DNA from: Clostridia bacterium
GTDB taxonomy: Bacteria; Bacillota; Clostridia; Christensenellales; Borkfalkiaceae
Direction of reading: 5' to 3'
Length of the DNA: 64,000 nucleotides
Assembly: GCA_017448355.1 (NCBI GenBank)
Contig: JAFSLQ010000046.1
Coordinates: forward strand, 1-64,000
Positions 26,761 through 34,207 of this stretch are shown here, piece after piece. The first letter of the stretch is position 1, and the number at the start of each line of letters is the position of its first letter. A program made the position numbers and the translations under genes. The notes under the pieces were generated by a model. The model worked only from the letters and a program-made list of their open reading frames with translations, had not been told where the DNA came from and did no database searches.

Positions 26761-28920
26761 TTACTGTTTTACCCAATTACCGTTTGTAAATATGAGTACG
26801 AAATCTTCCGCCGTTCTATACAAAATGCCGTTCCTTACAAATCCGTAGCCGGCCTCAAACGTTATCGTATCACCTTCCACGGGCTCAAGACTTTCACTAT
26901 ATAACTCGGTATTCCAACCTTCGCTTATACTCACCGATTTCCAAACCATATTTGATTTTACGCCGTTATAGAGCATAGTTCCCACGGAAGTTTGCGCTGC
27001 CCAATCGGCAGGCGTGTACAACTGAGCATAGTTAGACGCGATATACTTCTTGCCAACCGTACTTCCGTCGAAAGTCAAGGTGTCCTGAATGTCTTCCTGT
27101 TCAAAATACATTGCACAAGACCAATTAGTGCCATCATATTTAAGTTGCCAGCCGCTATCCAAATAATAAGTGGTATCGCCAACTATAAATTTAAAACCTT
27201 TTTTGAGTATTACGATATCACCAGCATCCGCAGTTCCAAAACCTTTAACCAATATTGACGGTAAACTGCTAGAAGAAAATTCTAAAACTTTATACGTTGT
27301 TGTTCCTGCCGACGCATCATAGAAAAGCGAGTCGCCTATAACATTCAAGGAAGAATTGTCGCCAATATTGCGAGTTGAAACGAAACGAGCCGCCAAATTA
27401 AAGCCGCTGTAATATCCTGTAAAACCTACGGACAGTTTTGTTTCGGGAATATTGACGGAATCTTTTAACTGCCAACCGATACCGCCATAATAGACGAAAG
27501 ATATGTCTTCGCTTGAAGTAAAGATATAAGGCGTTATCCCCTTAGTCAAAGAAACAGAGAACCCTGCGGGAATAAACAATTCGTCTTCATCTTTCGCATC
27601 CGCAAAGCCGGTTAAGTAAAGGTCGTTTGCGCAATCGGAAACCTGAATGGTAACCGCAAACGTTTCACCGTTAAACTTCGGACTGTTGCCGGAAACTTCT
27701 AACGTCGCCCAATCCGTTGCTTCCGTAGTTCCGTAAATGTCTACGTTTTCTCTTAAATAGATAGCATTTCTGTCGGTTATAGACGTTACCGGCTCGGAAA
27801 ACGACATACTGAATTTTTCCACGTGCAACGTATAAACGGCTATAGCTGTTTTATTCATGTCGAAATTCCAAACGGTAGAAGAAGAAATTTCTTTGCCGTC
27901 GATTTTCCAAACGCTATCATATCCTGCCTTACCGGTTGTGTCAGGCAAATTAGCGATTGCCTGCTTGTACGTGACGGAAATAGCAGCGACTTCCCCTTCA
28001 CTATCGTTGAAAGATAGCGTATAGGTTTTGGCGGTATATTCCGCGCGAACGGTGATATTATTAAGATAAGTCCATTTTGCGATAGACCTTATCACTTCAC
28101 CGTTTAATTTCCATACGCCGTTATATCCCTTTTTAGCGGGAACTTCGGGAAGTTCGATATTTTCTTGGTCGTATTTTACCGATATGGCATCAACCTGTGC
28201 TCCTGCGTTTTCAAAATTGATTGAAAAACTCTTCGCAGTATAAACAGCGGCAGCGGTTTTATCCGTATCGAAATTCCAAACCGTTGAATCGGTAATCATT
28301 TCACCGTCTATCTCCCATACGCCGTCGTACCCCGTTTTACCGGTTATCTCAGGCAGATTAGTTAACGGCTTATCGTAAGTTGCAGAAATAGCGGCGACTT
28401 CACCTTCGCTATCGCTGAAAGACAGCGTATAGGTCATAGCAGTATATTCCGCAGTTAAAGTAATATTATCGAGATAATTCCATTTAGCGATAGAACTTAT
28501 CGCTTCACCGTTTAATTTCCACACCCCGTTGTTGTATCCCTTTTTAGCGGGAACTTCGGGAAGTTCGATATTTTCTTGATCGTATTTTACCGATATTGCA
28601 TCAACCTGTGCTCCTGCGTTTTCAAAATTGATTGAAAAACTCTTCGCGGTATATTTTGCATAAATAACGATATTGCCTTTAATATCGGAATTTTCGGTAA
28701 ACTCCGCACCGTCTTCTATCATCCAAGAAAGCGTGTACCCGACTTTATCTGCTTGCGGCAATATCAACGATTCGGCGTTTTCGACGTTTTGCGTCGAAAC
28801 GATTTCACCGTCAACTTTAATCGAAACTTCGTAAGTTTTCGTTCCGCAAGCGGAAAGCCCGAAAGCGAAAAATACGCAAATTCCCATAAGTATAAACATT
28901 ATTTTCTTAATGTTTTTCAT
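26761..28920 (-). CDS. Lipoprotein with InlB-like repeats and module A domains
   Basis: A 719-residue surface lipoprotein with lipobox LSAC (Cys25). Residues 28-363 hold five repeats of about 67 residues of the Listeria-Bacteroides InlB B-repeat type (Flg_new), for example IELPEVPAKKGYNGVWKLNG closing with AEYTAKTYTLSF. Repeats two-three and four-five are two almost identical copies of one double unit. Residues 368-716 hold three module A copies, for example AGDIVILKKGFKFIVGDTTY. No catalytic signature seen. InlB repeats act as stalks or ligand binders elsewhere; here they probably project module A from the surface. The gene follows the giant secreted protein in the same operon. Confidence 0.75.
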   Translation of the reverse strand: MKNIKKIMFILMGICVFFAFGLSACGTKTYEVSIKVDGEIVSTQNVENAESLILPQADKVGYTLSWMIEDGAEFTENSDIKGNIVIYAKYTAKSFSINFENAGAQVDAISVKYDQENIELPEVPAKKGYNNGVWKLNGEAISSIAKWNYLDNITLTAEYTAMTYTLSFSDSEGEVAAISATYDKPLTNLPEITGKTGYDGVWEIDGEMITDSTVWNFDTDKTAAAVYTAKSFSINFENAGAQVDAISVKYDQENIELPEVPAKKGYNGVWKLNGEVIRSIAKWTYLNNITVRAEYTAKTYTLSFNDSEGEVAAISVTYKQAIANLPDTTGKAGYDSVWKIDGKEISSSTVWNFDMNKTAIAVYTLHVEKFSMSFSEPVTSITDRNAIYLRENVDIYGTTEATDWATLEVSGNSPKFNGETFAVTIQVSDCANDLYLTGFADAKDEDELFIPAGFSVSLTKGITPYIFTSSEDISFVYYGGIGWQLKDSVNIPETKLSVGFTGYYSGFNLAARFVSTRNIGDNSSLNVIGDSLFYDASAGTTTYKVLEFSSSSLPSILVKGFGTADAGDIVILKKGFKFIVGDTTYYLDSGWQLKYDGTNWSCAMYFEQEDIQDTLTFDGSTVGKKYIASNYAQLYTPADWAAQTSVGTMLYNGVKSNMVWKSVSISEGWNTELYSESLEPVEGDTITFEAGYGFVRNGILYRTAEDFVLIFTNGNWVKQ

Positions 28921-28950
28921 TTTTTTCTCCTTCTATAAAAAACATACTTT

Positions 28951-31900
28951 TTAATTAAGCACCACGAACGCGCCTGCACCCGCCGTAAGAGCGATGTTAA
29001 TAGTCGTCGCACCTTCACAATCGTAGTACTCACCGTTCATATAATATCCCGCGACGCCGGTATTAAAGGTTAAACTAACGGTATTACTATTAGAATAGTC
29101 AAAGTTAGAAACCATATAGGCATATTTACCGGTGTCGGTATTACAGAATTCACCGCACAAAGTGGACTTAGTTCCGGAACTACTTGTTATCTTAGTCCAA
29201 CCAAGCGTATTCTGCAAATGACTCCAGCATCCGTTTGACGAACCACACACACCCGTACCCCTATAGGTGTACTGCATATACACGTCGGCAAAAGCCTTAA
29301 CGTCCGCGTTTGCGGTAGTAATATAGCCCTGTAAGGTGTCGTTAGAAATAGTCGTTGCCGAACTGCCGTCAACAACTGAATTTCTGATGACTCCGTTATT
29401 CTCACTATTGATATAGGAGTAAGACCATAAGCCTTTAACGCCGTAAGCAAGCGCGGCATTGAACTGGAAGCGCAATTTTGCCAAAGTATCGACGTCGTCG
29501 TGTATTTTACTGTTTTTATCGACATCATAAAGCGAACCTAACTGATAAAACACTTCCACACGCGCACCGTATTTTTTAGCGGCTTGGGCTAAAATTTCAA
29601 GGTTGGCAAGGTATCTGTCGACAATTCCGTCGCTATCGGCGTCAGTCGTAGAAACGCCTTTACCGTTTCCGGCTGAAACCAACGGATAAATATCCACCAT
29701 TATGACTTTTTGCCCCGAACCGCTTAAATTGTTAAGAACGGTTTCGCAGTACGCTTCGATATACGCCTTATACGTATTATAATTATTACCGAAATCGCTG
29801 TTATAAATCGGATAAAGGTTGTTATAGAAAGTCGCGTAAGGGTTCTGCGCTTCAAAAGCGGTTATATATCCGGCAAGAGTAGCGAAATCGTTTTCACTCG
29901 GTTCATCCTTAAAGAACTTGCCCGCATAACCTTCGGTAGCAAGGTCATTATCATACTTAGAAAAAGCCTCCACACCCGCAAACACCATAGGAACGGTATA
30001 AATACCGTAAGTGTCGTATAAATATCTTTCCTGCGCTTTAAACGCTTCAACGCTTGCCTGACTAGCATTAGTCGTCGTAAACGACAGACTATTCTGGTCG
30101 TATAAAACGTAGTTATAATTCGCTTCCGCGTATTTTTCATACAAAGAAGTACTCGGAACACCGAAATTGCCTAATTTGAAAACATCTGTAAGGGCAGTCT
30201 GTTCATAAGCGGTCGCGCAAGACCATCCCGAACCATTATATGTGAATTGCCACTCGGTATCTAAATAATAGGTTGTGCTGTTAGCAATAAATTTAAAACC
30301 TTTTTTGAGAATTACAACGTCGTTAGTATCGGCAGTACCGAAACCTTTAAACATTATCGTAGGTACAGTGTTGGAAGAAAAGTCTAATATCTTATACGTT
30401 GTTGTGCCCGCCGACGCGTCGTAGAACTGCGCGTCGCCGATTGCGGTTAACGTGCTGTTATCTCCGATATCGCGACTTATAACGAACCGACACGCTTGAT
30501 TAAAGCCACTAGAATATCCGCCGAAATAAATAGCCTGTTTCGTTGCCGGAATATCTATCGCACCAGTCAATTTCCAGCCAACGCTGCCGTAATAGGTAAA
30601 AGACGCGTCTTCGGTCAAGGTAAAATTATAGGTTGATAAACCGATTGTTTTTGAAACGGTGAAACCTGCGGGGATGAATAACTCATCCCCGTCTTTTGCA
30701 GTTCCGAAGCCCGTTAAGTAAAGGTCGTTTGCCCATTCACAAACCTGAACGGTCGGCGTAAAAGTCTCTCCGTTTAACTTCGGGCTGTCGCCGGAAACAC
30801 TTAAAGACGACCAGTTTGCCGCACTCGTCGTACCGTAAACGTTTACGTCTTCTCTTAAATAGATAGCGGAACGACTTGTTATACTCGTTACAGGGGCGGA
30901 AAACGACATGTTTTTATTTACCGCACTACCGGCGATAGTCCAAGCAGAACCCGTCCAGGTAAAGGTATAGTCGGTATTCAAATAATAGGTCGTACTGTTA
31001 GCAATAAATTTAAAACCTTGTTTAAGTGTTATGATATCGCCCGTATCGGCAGTACCGAAACCTTTAAACATTATCGTAGGTGCAGTGTTGGAAGAAAATT
31101 CTAAACCTACGCGCGTAGTAGTACCCGCCGACGCATCGTAGAAGAAAGCGTCGCCTATTGCGGTTAAGAAACTGTTGTCCCCCACGCTTCGATTGATAGC
31201 AAATCGACACGCTTGATTAAAGCCGCTGTAATATCCGGCGATAGCAATAGCCTGCGTCGTTTCCGGAATATCCGCTTCGCTCAATTTTGTCCAACTACTA
31301 CCGTCATAGATTAAATAATAGTTTTGGTCTACAACGTAAAGGCTGCCGTCTTTTTTCCCCGCGAAAGCAGTTCCCTTTTTAATAGTTAAAACACAACCCG
31401 AAGTTGCCGAAAGATTATCTATATAGAAAGTAGTCCCCGCCTCAATCGCCCCAACGTCAAGATAACTTATTTCCACACCGTTTTTCAATATGCCGCCGTC
31501 CGCGCAGTATACAAACATTTTGTTCCAGTCCTTATAGCCCGTAATCGTTGCACCGCTGATATTCAAATACATAATGCTGGCGTTGGCTGTACCCAAACTC
31601 GGTATAGATATGGTCTTAAAATCAGTAGTATAACCGCATACCCACGTAGCGCCGTTCCAGATAAGCGTATAATCCTTATCCGTTACGTAATATCCGCTGT
31701 TAACGTTTGCAGACATGACAGTACCTTTATCTATAGTAATCTTATCACCGACAGACGGACTTAAATCAGCATAGTAGATTTCGTCCCAAGACGCTACCTG
31801 ACAAGCCCAACTATTTATTGACGTACCGTTAAGTTTGATATTGCCGGCAATAACTTTTGCACTTTTCCATTCATCGTTGCTTGTTAAAGTGTGTAAATTA

Positions 31901-33498
31901 CAACCTATATATTTTGCCCCGTTTCCATAACCGCCGTTTCCGTATACAGAAGTATTAAAAGTTAAAGTCGTGCTTAAAGTCTTACATACCCACTGCGGTC
32001 TAAAAGTCGAATTATAAACAAACTCGTAATCTTTATCCAACACATAATGTATACGCCCGTTTGAACTTGAGAAGGTTGTGCCTTTCTTAAAGGTCAAAAC
32101 ATCCCCGTTGCTGGCTGTAGAATATGCATTTGTTTGCAATATAAACGCATAACTCGGATGATATAAAACTTGATTATAATTTATTGCAACGCCGTTTTTG
32201 TATATACCGCCGCCAGATACCGGAATTTTTGCTAAAGCCGTACCACCCAAAGCAGTCTGAAGAATCGTACTGCCCGAAACAAAAAATTTAGCATCACCGT
32301 CGGTTCTGGAAACGTCTGCAGTAGTGAGAGACAGGGTATAATCCATACCTATCCAATAATAACTACCTGAACCGTTATTCATATAACGAAGAGTATAATC
32401 GTTATCCAACACGTAAACGGTATTACCGTATACTATGCCGAAACCTTTCTTAAAGATTAGTTCGTCGTCATGATTAAATCCGCTGAATCCGGTAGGGTAG
32501 ACTATCCCCAAATCACCTGACCAACCGGAATTAGGGTTGCACGCTTTAAACGAAAATGCGGTTTCGACGCCGTTATGCAGTACCGTACCTATTGTGGTCA
32601 ATGACACCCCGTCATTTGGCGTAAACAAATCCGTATAATTACAGCCCACCCATTTAGGCGGAGTAGTAGCGGTAATTTTCATTTGAAGACCGGAATTGAC
32701 CGTTTTATCCAAAACAGTTATCGCACAAGTTCTTGACGTAGCACCATAAGTCGCGGTTATCGTCGCGCTGCCTGCGGCAACCGCAGTAACCGTACCGTTT
32801 TCATCAACCGTAGCGACGGAAGTATCGTCGCTTACCCATTTCGCCGCTAAATCGGTATTCGCTAAATCCACAGAATAACCTATCGCTACACTCGCTGAAC
32901 TTTTCGCAATAGTAAACGTGTTGTTGGAAACATAATTATTCAGTACCGTAATAGCGGAAGCATTGTCGTCAAAATCCCCGCTTAAAAGCGCTTTGCCGGC
33001 AACGTATGAAACAGAACGCTGAACCTGTACGGAATTATACGTATAATCTTCGTCCACCAACACGTACGCCCTTGCAACAAGGTCGGTATCGTAATTCGCG
33101 ACGGGAATACTTCTCAACACGCAACTGTATATATAATGATAAGGGGTTTCATTTGACCATTGCAACATAACGCAGTCCTGTTTTTTAGCGGTTGCAGCTG
33201 TCAGTTCACCGTCTACGTTTGACGCTTTGGCAATAAACATCCCTATCGTCGGGTTATCCAGCCCGTCTATATAAGATTTATCGTAATAAGCCGTAAATCT
33301 TATGCCCGTACCGTTCTCCACTCTTACGGACGCGCCGTCAAGCATGAAAACGTTATCGGTCGTATGCCCGGCGTAATTTTGCGCCTGAACCGTTGAGGTT
33401 TTACCTACCCCTGCGTATAACAGGGCGGAGAAACTTATCGCAAGGACAAACACAACCGATAACACCTTTAAAATAAGACTTTTTCTCGTCGTATTCAT
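28951..33498 (-). CDS. Giant secreted multimodular protein with C-terminal putative DEP-family glycosidase
   Basis: A 1515-residue exported protein from the ATG (MNTTRKSLIL) that follows AGGAGG. Order: Sec signal peptide ending near QAQ (residue 40); N-terminal module (48-190) with SVRVENGTGIRFTAYYDK and VARAYVLVDEDYTY, also found in the giant protein at 43-48 kb; a BIG2 immunoglobulin-like domain (199-264, WVSDDTSVATVDENGTVTAV); seven module A repeats (272-1092); and a glycosidase-like domain (1105-1515) with FFKDEPSENDFATLAGYI (Asp1198, Glu1199), KVIMVDIYPLVS and FQFNAALAYGVKGLWSYSYI. No LPXTG or dockerin seen, so attachment is unclear. First large gene after a micro-protein gene; probably starts depolymerisation of an unknown extracellular glycan. 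Confidence 0.75.
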   Translation of the reverse strand: MNTTRKSLILKVLSVVFVLAISFSALLYAGVGKTSTVQAQNYAGHTTDNVFMLDGASVRVENGTGIRFTAYYDKSYIDGLDNPTIGMFIAKASNVDGELTAATAKKQDCVMLQWSNETPYHYIYSCVLRSIPVANYDTDLVARAYVLVDEDYTYNSVQVQRSVSYVAGKALLSGDFDDNASAITVLNNYVSNNTFTIAKSSASVAIGYSVDLANTDLAAKWVSDDTSVATVDENGTVTAVAAGSATITATYGATSRTCAITVLDKTVNSGLQMKITATTPPKWVGCNYTDLFTPNDGVSLTTIGTVLHNGVETAFSFKACNPNSGWSGDLGIVYPTGFSGFNHDDELIFKKGFGIVYGNTVYVLDNDYTLRYMNNGSGSYYWIGMDYTLSLTTADVSRTDGDAKFFVSGSTILQTALGGTALAKIPVSGGGIYKNGVAINYNQVLYHPSYAFILQTNAYSTASNGDVLTFKKGTTFSSSNGRIHYVLDKDYEFVYNSTFRPQWVCKTLSTTLTFNTSVYGNGGYGNGAKYIGCNLHTLTSNDEWKSAKVIAGNIKLNGTSINSWACQVASWDEIYYADLSPSVGDKITIDKGTVMSANVNSGYYVTDKDYTLIWNGATWVCGYTTDFKTISIPSLGTANASIMYLNISGATITGYKDWNKMFVYCADGGILKNGVEISYLDVGAIEAGTTFYIDNLSATSGCVLTIKKGTAFAGKKDGSLYVVDQNYYLIYDGSSWTKLSEADIPETTQAIAIAGYYSGFNQACRFAINRSVGDNSFLTAIGDAFFYDASAGTTTRVGLEFSSNTAPTIMFKGFGTADTGDIITLKQGFKFIANSTTYYLNTDYTFTWTGSAWTIAGSAVNKNMSFSAPVTSITSRSAIYLREDVNVYGTTSAANWSSLSVSGDSPKLNGETFTPTVQVCEWANDLYLTGFGTAKDGDELFIPAGFTVSKTIGLSTYNFTLTEDASFTYYGSVGWKLTGAIDIPATKQAIYFGGYSSGFNQACRFVISRDIGDNSTLTAIGDAQFYDASAGTTTYKILDFSSNTVPTIMFKGFGTADTNDVVILKKGFKFIANSTTYYLDTEWQFTYNGSGWSCATAYEQTALTDVFKLGNFGVPSTSLYEKYAEANYNYVLYDQNSLSFTTTNASQASVEAFKAQERYLYDTYGIYTVPMVFAGVEAFSKYDNDLATEGYAGKFFKDEPSENDFATLAGYITAFEAQNPYATFYNNLYPIYNSDFGNNYNTYKAYIEAYCETVLNNLSGSGQKVIMVDIYPLVSAGNGKGVSTTDADSDGIVDRYLANLEILAQAAKKYGARVEVFYQLGSLYDVDKNSKIHDDVDTLAKLRFQFNAALAYGVKGLWSYSYINSENNGVIRNSVVDGSSATTISNDTLQGYITTANADVKAFADVYMQYTYRGTGVCGSSNGCWSHLQNTLGWTKITSSSGTKSTLCGEFCNTDTGKYAYMVSNFDYSNSNTVSLTFNTGVAGYYMNGEYYDCEGATTINIALTAGAGAFVVLN
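30223..32685 (-). repeat. Array of seven module A repeats
   Basis: Encoded residues 272-1092 divide into seven units of about 110-120 residues. Each unit has a variable front half and a recognisable end: GD or equivalent, hydrophobic residues, KKGF or KKGT, then (V/Y)Y-x-LDxDY-x-F-x(5-8)-W. Examples are KKGFGIVYGNTVYVLDNDYT and KQGFKFIANSTTYYLNTDYT. The fifth and seventh units are most alike, and the sixth resembles the first module of the InlB lipoprotein, suggesting block exchange between the two genes. Confidence 0.7.
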
Positions 33499-33512
33499 AT
33501 CATCCTCCTCCT

Positions 33513-33632
33513 TTACTCCAAATCCCAATCAAACAGATTGTCTCCGTTTTCTTCGTCAAAACTCGACAAAAGCACATCCTGACGAAGAATTTCATACCAT
33601 TCTACCATCGGTCCATAATACTTTCTCTTCAT
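33513..33632 (-). CDS. Micro-protein (39 residues) upstream of the giant secreted protein
   Basis: A short gene with an excellent site, AAAGGAG, 11 bases ahead of ATG. The product starts MKRKYYGPMVEWYEILRQDV, continues LLSSFDEENG and ends DNLFDWDLE: a basic aromatic N-terminus, a hydrophobic DVLLSS patch, and an acidic C-terminus with a WD pair. Its stop codon lies 14 bases before the start of the giant gene, and the AGGAGG of that gene directly follows the stop. A second micro-gene of similar design precedes the other giant gene at 48.0 kb. It is the first gene after the operon promoter. Function unknown; secretion cue, anchoring partner or peptide signal are possible. Confidence 0.75.
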   Translation of the reverse strand: MKRKYYGPMVEWYEILRQDVLLSSFDEENGDNLFDWDLE

Positions 33633-33685
33633 TTTTCCTTATCTCCTTTACCCAACACTTTGAGTAATGAAATTTTTCTAATTAT

Positions 33686-33714
33686 ATTTTAAGTCGTATT
33701 TTCGACATAGTCAA
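33686..33714 (-). promoter_or_regulatory. Promoter of the DEP-family operon
   Basis: Minus-strand -35 TTGACT (33709-33714), 17-base spacer, -10 TAAAAT (33686-33691). Predicted start near 33679 leaves a leader of about 47 bases before the micro-protein ATG. A candidate activator site lies 7 bases upstream of the -35. Confidence 0.8.
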
Positions 33715-33721
33715 TAACCCA

Positions 33722-33749
33722 TTTTGACGAAAAAGTTCTCTATTTTGAT
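33722..33749. promoter_or_regulatory. Candidate AraC-type operator, copy 2
   Basis: The same pattern as copy 1 at 15717-15744: TTTTGA, two bases, AAAAAGTTCTCT, three bases, TTGAT, with only the spacer bases differing. It sits 7 bases from the -35 box of the DEP-family operon, the identical distance and orientation as in the GH2/GH78 operon. ATTTGC also follows both copies, directly in copy 1 and 11 bases later in copy 2. Confidence 0.7.
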
Positions 33750-33885
33750 TTATTATGCATATTTGCTTGTTTCGCTAAAAAATATCCAAACCGCTATTAT
33801 TCTAAAACTACTTTAAATGAGTCTCCTGTACCGTCACCGCTTCGTCACAGTCTATCAAGCAAATACGCAAGGCATTTTAAAAAAA

Positions 33886-33917
33886 ACGTCCGATTGCGTG
33901 AATTTGCAATCGGACGT
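33886..33917. terminator. Orphan terminator-like hairpin
   Basis: Perfect 12-base stem (ACGTCCGATTGC, arms 33886-33897 and 33906-33917) with an eight-base loop. On the minus strand it is followed by a T run, as in an intrinsic terminator, but no minus-strand gene ends here. It may be a relic of a lost gene or the end of a small RNA. Confidence 0.55.
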
Positions 33918-33988
33918 ATCATAAAATATTTTTTGTTCTTTATCGTTATAATCAATTAAAATATCCCTTGATTAAATACATTTTAGCA

Positions 33989-34020
33989 AAACTAATGCGA
34001 TAAAATTGTCGCATTAGTTT
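33989..34020. other. Second orphan hairpin
   Basis: Perfect 12-base stem (AAACTAATGCGA, arms 33989-34000 and 34009-34020) with an eight-base loop, flanked by A/T-rich sequence. With the preceding hairpin it fills the gene-free stretch between the DEP-family operon promoter and the ATPase gene; I see no open reading frame or RNA gene in the rest of 33750-34118. Confidence 0.45.
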
Positions 34021-34118
34021 AAAAACTTATTTTTTCTAAATAATTTTATTCGCACAAAATAAAATTATAAAAATTAGCATAAATGCTTGCAATCTCTATT
34101 TACAGATGATATAATTTT

Positions 34119-34198
34119 TAAGAAAAGTCAATAAAATATTGAGTTAGAATATAAGAAAAGTCAATGATATAATGTTTCGTTATCTGAAATAAGTCAAT
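34119..34198 (+). repeat. Three phased direct repeats upstream of the ATPase gene
   Basis: The sequence AGTCAAT occurs with TCAAT starting at 34128, 34161 and 34194, that is, exactly 33 bases apart. The first two copies share the longer unit TAAGAAAAGTCAAT; the third (AAGTCAAT) abuts the ribosome binding site. Three helical turns of spacing would place the sites on one face of the DNA. Confidence 0.65.
34144..34173 (+). promoter_or_regulatory. Probable promoter of the ATPase gene
   Basis: Perfect -10 TATAAT (34168-34173) with a weak -35 TTAGAA (34144-34149) at 18 bases. The middle phased repeat lies between the boxes, so a repeat-binding protein could repress it. Confidence 0.5.
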
Positions 34199-34207
34199 GG
34201 AGGGTAT

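Noticed and set aside
29187..30161. Minus-strand frames of 99-113 codons inside the giant gene
   Set aside because: They lie in another frame of a clearly coding region, with skewed composition and no ribosome site.
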